Shown piece by piece: positions 1 to 6,651 of a DNA stretch of 64,000 bases. The notes under the pieces are model-generated. The model was not told the DNA's origin and made no database searches. It saw only the letters and a program-made list of their open reading frames with translations. The DNA comes from Paenibacillus mendelii. Lineage in GTDB: Bacteria > Bacillota > Bacilli > Paenibacillales > Paenibacillaceae. The DNA lies in NCBI RefSeq assembly GCF_024498075.1, contig NZ_JANHOF010000015.1, positions 1-64,000 of the forward strand, written 5' to 3'. Positions within the stretch are counted from its first letter, which is position 1, and the number at the start of each line of letters is the position of its first letter. A program made the translations under genes and the position numbers.

Positions 1-97
1 TAGCAGGTTTTATTATTTCACCTGTCTACCGTAAGGGGAGCATATCAGCGGCAAACTGCTCCTGTTTCGTTCAAGTAAAAAGACGCACCGGCTACGG

Positions 98-1201
98 CTA
101 GCGACCGTGCCGCGTTTGTTGCTGCCACAGCTCGCGTATTATCGTCACAAGCTTGCCGGCAATTTTTTCATGACCATAATCAGAAGGATGCAATTGATCT
201 TCGAAATCCGGCAGCCCCGCGTCCACCCACCCTTTTGTATCGATAAAGTGAACGTTGACATCACCGGCGGCTGCTACCTGTTGAACGGCTTGAATTGTCG
301 GCTCAGTCAGCATGTCTGCCAATGTCCCAAGGACAAGAATAGCGGCTGCGGGATAATGACTGCGGATGCGTTGGATAAATGCAGCATATTGCTCCTGAAA
401 AACTTCGGCTGTGACGCCGTTGTTATAATCGTTTGTTCCCAGATTGACGACAACCATGTCCGGTTGTCTGCCTGTAAAAGACCAGGTCGGTGAGTCCGGA
501 ACCTCGACGGTGTGCAGTTTGAAATACTGCTTGCTCATTCCGATTTCATTAGGCGAAGCACACTTCACCCCATCGACAAGACAGATGCCCGAATAGGCGA
601 TCTGGGTATGATCGGCCTGGAGCTGTTCAGCCGCAAGCCACGCATAGCTCCTCAAGACCCAATTCGCATTGGATGCGCAGCAGCCGGCCGTGATGGAATC
701 GCCAACAAATTCAATCCATTTTTCCCGCCGTTCGGCAGGTAAAGTCTGTGCATTTTCATCCAAAATCAATCCTGCAAAAGCAACCTTATCCTTCTCAGAA
801 CGAGCGGTTACGCGCAAACTGTGTATCCCCGGCTCCAACGGTGTCGGCGTCAAATTGACCATCCCGTCTTCACCCGGCATATAGGCGTAATAAACATCTG
901 CTCCGTTATCAATGCTGACAAAAATATCACTGCCTGCCTCCAGCTTCAACCGCGCTGTCGTTCCCGTGAAGTTGACCCGGAAATACGCACCCGGCCAATT
1001 GCTCTTGAACACCTTAGGATTGCTTTGATCCCATCGGCCGACATAGTGAATATGAGGATCGTCAGGAATGCCTGCCCGTGCTCCTACAGCCGTTTTTTCT
1101 ATGTATGGGTCTGTTTTACTGTTCAGTAGTCCGGCTATCACCATAACTGCCGCAATCACGAAAGCTGCTGAAAGGAATACTTTTTTGTTCACACGATTCA
1201 T
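98..1201 (-). CDS. SGNH/GDSL esterase, CE2-like, membrane-anchored or secreted
   Basis: Probable carbohydrate O-acyl (acetyl) esterase acting outside the cell. A basic N-terminus and one hydrophobic segment (about residues 8-28) form a signal or membrane anchor. A beta-sandwich region (about 50-150) is followed by an SGNH domain with the block I motif FVGDSITAG (nucleophile Ser near 169), block III NLGTNDYN, and block V DQLHPSDYGH with the catalytic Asp/His. This sandwich-plus-SGNH order is that of carbohydrate esterase family 2. An in-frame ATG lies 36 bases upstream, but the ATG used here has an AAAGGCGGGG-type ribosome site at good distance. It stands alone, so its substrate cannot be inferred from neighbours. 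Confidence 0.85.
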   Translation of the reverse strand: MNRVNKKVFLSAAFVIAAVMVIAGLLNSKTDPYIEKTAVGARAGIPDDPHIHYVGRWDQSNPKVFKSNWPGAYFRVNFTGTTARLKLEAGSDIFVSIDNGADVYYAYMPGEDGMVNLTPTPLEPGIHSLRVTARSEKDKVAFAGLILDENAQTLPAERREKWIEFVGDSITAGCCASNANWVLRSYAWLAAEQLQADHTQIAYSGICLVDGVKCASPNEIGMSKQYFKLHTVEVPDSPTWSFTGRQPDMVVVNLGTNDYNNGVTAEVFQEQYAAFIQRIRSHYPAAAILVLGTLADMLTEPTIQAVQQVAAAGDVNVHFIDTKGWVDAGLPDFEDQLHPSDYGHEKIAGKLVTIIRELWQQQTRHGR

Positions 1202-1293
1202 GCTATACCCCGCCTTTCTCCAGTACCCTTCTATCATACAAAATGGAGTTCTGAGGCAAAAGCGCTATTTTATTTGGATTGGATCCAATTTCT

Positions 1294-1449
1294 TTAGTGA
1301 TTGAGAAATCCGGGCAAGTTCGGCTTGTTTACAGACTCATCCGAGTACAGCTTTGTATCCGGTCCTGTCAATAAACGAAGAAAAAACCATCCATTGTGTT
1401 TCGTAAGGATGGCCGGTTGAATGAAATTAAAATCCAAGCATTGATACAT
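1294..1449 (-). pseudogene. C-terminal gene fragment (51 codons)
   Basis: A 51-codon open frame on the minus strand begins MYQCLDFNFI and ends NLPGFLNH-stop. It reads like the last strand and tail of a larger enzyme (possibly a GNAT acetyltransferase, by the YQCLDF-type ending), but it has no ribosome site and no upstream domain. I treat it as a remnant, not a gene. A CCATCC/GGATGG hairpin followed by T6 (1381-1412) lies inside it and could now serve as a terminator for the small gene upstream. Confidence 0.3.
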
Positions 1450-1479
1450 ACCGAAAATTTACGTTCAAGCCGCCTTGCT

Positions 1480-1659
1480 TCAAATACCATTAACCTTGAT
1501 ACCTATGTTCTCCATTACTTCTTTTGTTTTCTCTATTAGACTTGGCTCACTTGGAACCTCATCAGTTGCTTTTCCATCCAGAATTATCTGAGCTTTATCA
1601 CCATTCATTTCGTTCAGATCCTCAGATTGGATAACCGTTTCATGTCCGCTATTTTCCAC
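1480..1659 (-). CDS. Small acidic hypothetical protein, 59 aa
   Basis: A 59-codon frame with a GTG start, preceded by AAAGGAG six bases upstream, which is the main reason to call it. The product is acidic and hydrophilic (start VENSGHETVIQSEDLNE, end KVNGI) with no membrane segment or cysteine. I do not recognise a family. It sits among decayed coding pieces, so it may itself be what is left of a longer gene that regained a start. Confidence 0.4.
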   Translation of the reverse strand: MENSGHETVIQSEDLNEMNGDKAQIILDGKATDEVPSEPSLIEKTKEVMENIGIKVNGI

Positions 1660-1715
1660 TTTAGACTCCTTTGTTTAGTATTCTTTGTATCTGCCATTGT
1701 CATCAACAATTACTA

Positions 1716-1846
1716 TTATTCCGATATCCCCGATCCTTTATGCAGGTATGCATGGATCAGCCATTCTCCTTGATCCGGCTCTCTACCACCATTGCCCGCT
1801 TCCCCATATCAAAGGCTGAAAATCCGGGAGTGCATGATTTGCTTTG
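1716..1846 (-). pseudogene. Decayed coding remnant in two frames
   Basis: On the minus strand one frame reads TPGFSAFDMGKRAMVVESRIK and then stops, while the neighbouring frame continues EWLIHAYLHKGSGISE to a stop. Both segments look protein-like and join at a single frameshift, which suggests the end of a dead gene. The parent family is not recognised. The evidence is only the protein-like composition of the two frames. Confidence 0.22.
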
Positions 1847-1847
1847 G

Positions 1848-2555
1848 CTAACACCTTACATATTTGCGTTTGAAACCAATTTGCCCTTTATCAACTGCCT
1901 TTTGAATATTGTCGGATGCGAGTAGAAACTTGCTTTTTTTCTTGTCCTGTTTGACTTCTACTGGGCCGACTGCCTTTGCGGTCTCAACCGCCTTTTCATG
2001 GAGAGGCAAATAGGATACCGCCATTGTGTAAAGAAAATTATTCATAGCGTATTTTGTTCGTTCGGGAGAATCGTGAATCGTATTTTGCACAATTTCGAGC
2101 ATATGGGCAAGTTTGCTTTCGGAAAATTCATGGTCCGGTCGATTACCCAAAAGCCAGCAGTAACAACTCCAGCCCGCTGACATTCTCAGCTCTTCGCCGC
2201 ATGCGATCCATTGATCGGCAACTTCTTGTGCAATATCTGTTTCTGCTAAGGTTACAGCCACCACATAATCGGAAAGCATATAAAAATAAGCCGAATCGAT
2301 CCAGCGCTTAAAATCAGCTTCATTCATTGCTTTGGGGTCTGCAATTACACCGGCCATGTACATGGCGTCGTAATTCCCCGTTGCATAAAGCTGCTCAGCC
2401 AAAGATTGATTTTTTTTAATTTTCTTGGCGATGGGCTTCATTTGGCCTGTAGCCACGCCAAAAAGCGGTTCGTGCGCGCCATTGGATACATACATTTTCT
2501 TGGTTCGTTCCTTGCCGAGAGCTTCAAGCTCCTGCATAACCATTTCGAAATTCAT
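1848..2555 (-). CDS. DNA alkylation repair protein, AlkD-like HEAT-repeat family
   Basis: A 235-residue, all-helical protein matching the PF08713 DNA alkylation repair family. These are HEAT-like superhelical DNA glycosylases or DNA-binding relatives that remove bulky cationic N3/N7-alkylpurines. Visible family traits are the helical pairs in LAEQLYATGNYDAMYMAGVI, the aromatic-rich central helices (SAYFYMLSDYVV, SAGWSCYCWLLG) and the basic C-terminus KRKYVRC. Its length is typical of the short bacterial members. An AAGGAAG ribosome site precedes the ATG. It is downstream of lspA on the same strand with a 130-base gap, so co-transcription is possible but not evident. Catalytic activity is inferred from family only. 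Confidence 0.8.
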   Translation of the reverse strand: MNFEMVMQELEALGKERTKKMYVSNGAHEPLFGVATGQMKPIAKKIKKNQSLAEQLYATGNYDAMYMAGVIADPKAMNEADFKRWIDSAYFYMLSDYVVAVTLAETDIAQEVADQWIACGEELRMSAGWSCYCWLLGNRPDHEFSESKLAHMLEIVQNTIHDSPERTKYAMNNFLYTMAVSYLPLHEKAVETAKAVGPVEVKQDKKKSKFLLASDNIQKAVDKGQIGFKRKYVRC

Positions 2556-2685
2556 TATTTAACACTTCCTTATTCTTTGAAGGATTTCATCCATTTTATC
2601 ATAACCGTAGACTGGACAGCGATCGTGTACTCACTTCTGCCCTTTAACACTTCATGGCATGTCCAGAACGTTTCAATCTCCTGAC

Positions 2686-3162
2686 CTACTGTTCCAGCAA
2701 TTTATTTGCCGCTCTATCCGCACGCGAGTCCCTCCAGGTATCAATCAGAACAATGGCAACTCCTATACAGAGTACGGAATCCGCAACATTAAATATAGGG
2801 AAATCAATAAAATATACTTGGAACATATCCACGACTTCCCCCTTGTAGATACGATCGATAAAATTACCGAGCGCTCCGCCTAATATAAGGGCAAAACCAT
2901 ACGAGAGAAGCTTTTTCTCACGATGAATTTTATACAAATAAAGAATGATGCCGATCAGAACAATTGACGTTGCGATAATAAAAAAAACACGTTGACCTTG
3001 CAGCATGCCAAAGGCCGCACCTCTGTTACGGATGGAGGTCAATCCGAACACGCCGGGTATAACTGTAATTTGCTGGCCTATCGTCATATACATCGATATA
3101 AGCCATTTGACAATATGATCAGCAATAGTCACGCCTATTACAACCAGAAAATAACGAAACAT
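2686..3162 (-). CDS. lspA: Lipoprotein signal peptidase (SPase II)
   Basis: Polytopic aspartyl peptidase that cleaves prolipoproteins before the lipidated cysteine at the membrane surface. It has four membrane helices and the family boxes NRGAAFG (46-52), GNFIDR with catalytic Asp103, and FNVADS with catalytic Asp128. The length of 158 residues is normal. AAAGGAG precedes the ATG. It is not beside the genes that usually accompany the housekeeping lspA (rluD, pyrR), so it may be a second copy. A near-perfect palindrome lies just upstream of its ribosome site. Confidence 0.93.
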   Translation of the reverse strand: MFRYFLVVIGVTIADHIVKWLISMYMTIGQQITVIPGVFGLTSIRNRGAAFGMLQGQRVFFIIATSIVLIGIILYLYKIHREKKLLSYGFALILGGALGNFIDRIYKGEVVDMFQVYFIDFPIFNVADSVLCIGVAIVLIDTWRDSRADRAANKLLEQ

Positions 3163-3182
3163 CCCGACAACTCCTTTTTTCT

Positions 3183-3197
3183 ACAAACATTGTTTGT
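3183..3197 (-). promoter_or_regulatory. Palindrome upstream of lspA
   Basis: ACAAACA-T-TGTTTGT, two perfect 7-base arms around one base, lies about 20 bases upstream of the lspA start in its untranslated leader. It could be a repressor site. No regulator for it is encoded next door. Confidence 0.3.
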
Positions 3198-3367
3198 CGC
3201 TCATTCCAACCGACATTAGATCGACTTCCCTATAAAAATGATCCAATTTGGAGTAAGCAATACCTGCCGTCCATTTGATTATACGACATTAAGATGAGAT
3301 ATTCATCGTTATCTCCTTCGCAGGATAATGGAAACCTAGTTAAGACAAGGCCACCGATCATTATCGG

Positions 3368-3405
3368 CTAACGTTCTTCCGTTAGTTAAACGATGCTTCG
3401 TTTAA
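3368..3405 (+). promoter_or_regulatory. Two abutting inverted repeats upstream of padR
   Basis: The first repeat is CTAACG-ttcttc-CGTTAG (3368-3385). It is followed without a gap by TTAAACGA-tgct-TCGTTTAA (3386-3405). Both are perfect, and they end 14 bases before the -35 box of the padR promoter. They are good candidates for operator sites of the PadR regulator or another repressor. Confidence 0.45.
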
Positions 3406-3419
3406 AGCACTATTCAAAC

Positions 3420-3448
3420 TTGACTAGCATAGTTGTTTCTACTATACT
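3420..3448 (+). promoter_or_regulatory. Sigma-A promoter of the padR operon with internal inverted repeat
   Basis: TTGACT, 17 bases, TATACT. Within it the arms ATAGT (3429-3433) and ACTAT (3441-3445) form an inverted repeat that reaches into the -10 box, a position where PadR autorepression would be effective. Confidence 0.7.
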
Positions 3449-3481
3449 GGGATTCGATTCCAAGAAAGGAGGCTAATTCAT

Positions 3482-4063
3482 ATGTCCACAGCAAGACTAC
3501 TGGTTTTAGGAATAATACTTCGACGGGGAATTACTCACGGTTATGGAGTTTATCAAGAACTAACTTCATGGCGGGCCGAAACGTGGACAAATATAAAACC
3601 TGGTTCGATTTACCACGCTTTAGAAAAACTTGAGTCTCAAGGAATGATCAAAGCCGACGACTCAGGGGATCGTGTCAAGCGCGGACCATCCCGTACTGAA
3701 TATACACTAACTATACAAGGCGAAAATGAATTTATAACCCTTCTTGAATCAGCGCTTAAGAGCAATGATTTTCAGGTGTATGCAGCGGGGATCGCTTTCA
3801 TGGAGATGCTTCCTCGTCACCATGTCATTTCGCTCTTTGACGAACGTCTTGTCTCACTTAGAGGAATTCTTACTTTCTTGAGATCATTACCAACCGAGTC
3901 CTTACCTTCCAACCCTTCTAAGCATCCTGAGCTTGTTGGCATGTGGGTTGGATACTTTGAATACGCAATAGAGGCCACTCAAAAGCTCAGGCAGTCTCTT
4001 ATATCAGGTAACTATATTTTTAAAAATGAGGAATCTGAACTGGAGGGCGTTGACCATGATTAA
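3482..4063 (+). CDS. PadR family transcriptional regulator
   Basis: Cytosolic repressor of the PadR family. The N-terminal winged helix (residues 1-90) shows the characteristic LVLGIILRRGITHGYGVYQEL start, the recognition region GSIYHALEKLESQGMI and the wing RTEYTLT. The C-terminal half (about 95-190) is a helical dimerisation domain containing WVGYFEYAIEATQKLRQ. GAAAGGAGG precedes the ATG. The gene overlaps the next one by eight bases, so the two form an operon, and the hydrolase is its probable regulated partner. Inverted repeats in and before the promoter point to autoregulation. The effector is unknown. Confidence 0.88.
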   Translation: MSTARLLVLGIILRRGITHGYGVYQELTSWRAETWTNIKPGSIYHALEKLESQGMIKADDSGDRVKRGPSRTEYTLTIQGENEFITLLESALKSNDFQVYAAGIAFMEMLPRHHVISLFDERLVSLRGILTFLRSLPTESLPSNPSKHPELVGMWVGYFEYAIEATQKLRQSLISGNYIFKNEESELEGVDHD

Positions 4064-4895
4064 AGCATGCTTGCATGACGGAAGTATTATCCATGTGGAA
4101 GTTCATGGAGAGGGACCCAACCTATTGCTTCCTGTAAATCCCCAACCAATCGAAGGACCCCAAGCTGACGAAATGCGAAAGTGGGGAGCAGACCCTGCAC
4201 TGGGACGTTCACTAATAGATGGTCTTAGCGATAAATATCGTGTAATCGCCTTCGACTATGAAGGTCATGTCTTAAATACACCTAAACCAGATACATTAAC
4301 ACCAACTAACGTTACTAGAGACTTGCTGGCAATAGCCGATTCGGCAGAAGCAAAGCAATTTGGCTATTATGGCTACTCATGGCTTGCTCTTTGTGGAATG
4401 CAGCTGGCCATTCGAACGGATCGACTGTCTGCACTAATTATGGGTGGCTTTCCTCCTATTGACGGCCCGTATAAAGAAATGTTAGATGTAACAATGGCGA
4501 CACATGAGATGTCTGCTCAGAGGAGTTCATCCCCCTCAAAAGAAACTTCAGATGAATTTGATTGGTCACATGTTGAGGTCACCATGAGTGATTCTCAAAC
4601 AAGGCAGTTCGTCACGCTATATCAGGAATTACAAGCTTTCAACGATCGGATAGTCCAAGATAAAATCTCTTGCCCTCGCCTTTGCTTTGCAGGTACTGCC
4701 GATAAAATCATTTATGGCGAACGTTGGGGCAATGTCATTGTAGATATAGCTGGACCACTCATGAACAGACGCAAAGAGATTGAAGCTCTCGGCTGGGAAG
4801 TTAAGGTTCTTGAGGGTCTCGATCACACACAAGCTATGCAAGCCGCCAACATCCTTCCCATCTTACGTCCTTGGTTAAATTTAAAATTAATATGA
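4056..4895 (+). CDS. Alpha/beta hydrolase fold protein in padR operon
   Basis: A 279-residue cytosolic alpha/beta hydrolase. Strands and elbow are visible: YRVIAFDYEGH (oxyanion strand), YYGYSWLALCGMQLA (nucleophile elbow), CFAGTADKI (acid region, Asp) and GLDHTQAM with the catalytic His. The elbow reads G-Y-S-W-L, lacking the last glycine of G-x-S-x-G, so the active site is slightly unusual. The start used has GGAGGG upstream and overlaps the end of padR. A longer frame 30 bases upstream lacks a ribosome site. Substrate unknown; PadR control suggests a response to a small aromatic or antimicrobial compound. Confidence 0.75.
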   Translation: MIKACLHDGSIIHVEVHGEGPNLLLPVNPQPIEGPQADEMRKWGADPALGRSLIDGLSDKYRVIAFDYEGHVLNTPKPDTLTPTNVTRDLLAIADSAEAKQFGYYGYSWLALCGMQLAIRTDRLSALIMGGFPPIDGPYKEMLDVTMATHEMSAQRSSSPSKETSDEFDWSHVEVTMSDSQTRQFVTLYQELQAFNDRIVQDKISCPRLCFAGTADKIIYGERWGNVIVDIAGPLMNRRKEIEALGWEVKVLEGLDHTQAMQAANILPILRPWLNLKLI

Positions 4896-4922
4896 GGATT
4901 GTAAAGGCCCGTTGCTTCAATG

Positions 4923-4951
4923 AAAAAAGCAGACTGCCGCTGCAATCTGCT
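4923..4951 (-). terminator. Rho-independent terminator of the GNAT gene
   Basis: Read on the minus strand: AGCAGATTGC, four-base loop, GCAGTCTGCT (10 pairs with one G-T), then TTTTTT. It lies between the convergent hydrolase and GNAT genes. Confidence 0.7.
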
Positions 4952-5043
4952 CCATTCCGCTATCGACTCCCATGAGTTGCCGTATTTCCTTGCACACCTT
5001 GTAATGATCCCTCGAAAGATTGAAACATGATACAAGCAGCAAA

Positions 5044-5520
5044 TCAGAGTCGCAAAACCGTTATTAGCTCGTCTCCAATGATTTCGCTGTTGTCACGGAA
5101 GCCGAAGCTTTCATAAAGCCTTTTGGCGGCCACGTTATCAGCCTTATAAGATATCCAGCAGTAGTGTGAAGGCCCTGCCGGAAAGGTGCGGATAAATTCC
5201 AAGATTTTGTTCATAGCTTCCCGACCGTACCCCTTGTTCTGGTATTGCTTGTCAATCATCAGCCGCAGGATGCAATAGCTGTCGTCTGCGATTGCCGGGA
5301 GTTCGTACCCGGTGATTCGATAAGTAATCATAACAAAACCGACCGGCTGTTCATCTGCATAAATGGCAAACGGAAATGGATGTCCCCCATTGGTTGCAAG
5401 GACATAACACGAAGCCACGCTTGACAGATTGGACGCAACGAAACGGCGTTGATCTTCTAAAACCTCCAAGTTAAATATGGCACGTCGGTTTTCCAGCGTG
5501 ATTTTTCTGAGCGTAATCAT
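5044..5520 (-). CDS. GNAT family N-acetyltransferase
   Basis: A 158-residue acetyl-CoA-dependent N-acyltransferase of the GNAT fold. It shows the beta4 strand PVGFVMITYR, the acetyl-CoA loop QNKGYGREAMNKIL (Q-x-x-G-x-G/A signature), and the beta5 to alpha4 region SYKADNVAAKRLYESFGF, typical of enzymes of the spermine/spermidine or PaiA-like group. GGAGAAG lies nine bases before the ATG. It is monocistronic, with its own terminator. Polyamine specificity is only a guess from overall resemblance. Confidence 0.83.
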   Translation of the reverse strand: MITLRKITLENRRAIFNLEVLEDQRRFVASNLSSVASCYVLATNGGHPFPFAIYADEQPVGFVMITYRITGYELPAIADDSYCILRLMIDKQYQNKGYGREAMNKILEFIRTFPAGPSHYCWISYKADNVAAKRLYESFGFRDNSEIIGDELITVLRL

Positions 5521-5661
5521 GCAGGGCTTCTCCTTTCATTAACTTTGGTAAATTACTAGTTACGTTGTTGTTTGTAGCTGTTTACCGTCCCTACAAAATG
5601 GTTCCGTGTTTAATCTCTCTTATCGATTTTGCGCCGCGGTCGCTTCATAAACATACATTTT

Positions 5662-5790
5662 ATGCCAAAAAAGTAATAGACTTATGTTGAATTTTTTTAT
5701 AGACTATTATGTATCCGTGGCATTTTTAGGGCTCATCCTTTTTTGGCATTATTGGTTAACCGGCACATATTTGTGCCGGTTTTATTTTTT
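5662..5790 (+). ncRNA. Candidate structured RNA with long-range pairing and terminator
   Basis: ATGCCAAAAAA (5662-5672) is perfectly complementary to TTTTTTGGCAT (5739-5749), and its first six bases can also pair with TGGCAT (5718-5723), giving two alternative folds. Nine bases later a strong terminator follows (5758-5790). No protein gene on the plus strand fits this transcript. No convincing promoter was found, so this is a proposal only. The rest of the 5521-5898 gap holds only the two terminators. Confidence 0.3.
5758..5790 (+). terminator. Strong rho-independent terminator
   Basis: AACCGGCACA, loop, TGTGCCGGTT, then TTATTTTTT on the plus strand. There is no plus-strand gene directly upstream. 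Confidence 0.8.
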
Positions 5791-5819
5791 CAATAACGTA
5801 AACTCCTCTTAAGCGCAAC

Positions 5820-5847
5820 GAGGCTACCAATCCAAGTTGGCAGCCTC
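5820..5847 (-). terminator. Probable terminator of the small membrane-protein gene
   Basis: An 11-pair hairpin (GAGGCTGCCAA / TTGGTAGCCTC read on the minus strand, one G-T) lies 52 bases past the stop codon of the small membrane-protein gene. The T-tract is weak. Confidence 0.5.
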
Positions 5848-5898
5848 CTTCTGATCATTATTGAGCTCGTTCTCGTACCCGTTTGTTATATGAATATG

Positions 5899-6228
5899 TT
5901 AACGCATTATAAAATTAGTGACCGCTGAAATAGCCATTAAAACCAAAATAATTAGTGCAAAAACAATTACAAAGCTTTTAACAATACCAATTATAAAGGA
6001 TGGCTCACCCTCTTTTCGTGGACCAAGATAAATTTCTCTGATCCATAGAACGACAGTTGTTGCTAAGCTTGCCTTTACAGAAAATCTGAGTAATTTAAGC
6101 ACATACTCTCGCATCGGGATTGTATAGCTTGTAGACACCCCTGATTCTACATGCGTAATAGTATCAGCAATAAATATAATTGCAAGGGCTAAGCCAATTA
6201 AAAATCCGTATATAGCTCCCTTAACCAA
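5899..6228 (-). CDS. Small integral membrane protein, 109 aa or slightly longer
   Basis: Three predicted membrane helices: residues 4-21 (GAIYGFLIGLALAIIFI), about 47-65, and 80-105 (IVKSFVIVFALIILVLM). A hydrophilic stretch YLGPRKEGEP sits between helices 2 and 3. No family is recognised with confidence. The annotated TTG start is poorly placed: the only good ribosome site, AAAGGAGG, is 20 bases upstream of it. An ATC codon at 6240, eight bases after that site, would give a natural-looking N-terminus (xEKRLVKGAIYG). The true start is therefore uncertain, and the gene may use a non-AUG codon or have lost its ATG. Confidence 0.6.
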   Translation of the reverse strand: MVKGAIYGFLIGLALAIIFIADTITHVESGVSTSYTIPMREYVLKLLRFSVKASLATTVVLWIREIYLGPRKEGEPSFIIGIVKSFVIVFALIILVLMAISAVTNFIMR

Positions 6229-6651
6229 TCTCTTTTCGATTTCGATGACCTCCTTTTATTATAGGGATGACCTTTAACCATCGTTCGATTTCAGACATTC
6301 TTTGTGAATAACGTATTAAAGGCATTTATTGTTACTGTAACTTGTTCAGTCCCCATCTGCTGTTCTTTTGCCAAGCTTCTCGAATACCGATCGGAGAGGT
6401 ATTAAGTGAAATGGCTAACAAGAATCTACCTTAAGTATGTTGATTGTCATCTATTATAGCAACGCTTTACTGTCAATAGGATGTTATAACAAAATTAAAT
6501 ATTCCAATTTTGATATATATATCCATCTTTTTAACGAGAGAGAGAAACTTTTCTCACATGTTAGACGTTTAAGTTGACGTGAGTTTAATGTTCTGACCCA
6601 CCGGGAACGAGCAATAGGGGTTCAATTAGCGGAAGAAAAAGGAGATGCGAC
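6229..6651. other. Intergenic region without recognised gene
   Basis: AT-rich spacer between a minus-strand membrane-protein gene and the plus-strand copper-amine-oxidase-N gene. I saw no protein-like frame and no promoter good enough to report. Confidence 0.5.

Noticed and set aside
1-97. Possible terminator of the first esterase gene (T5 after GC-rich sequence read on the minus strand)
   Set aside because: The stem is imperfect and short; not strong enough to list as a feature.
1381-1412. CCATCC/GGATGG hairpin with T6 as a definite terminator
   Set aside because: It lies inside a protein-like remnant (encoding GWFFLR), so the hairpin may be chance; mentioned only as possible.
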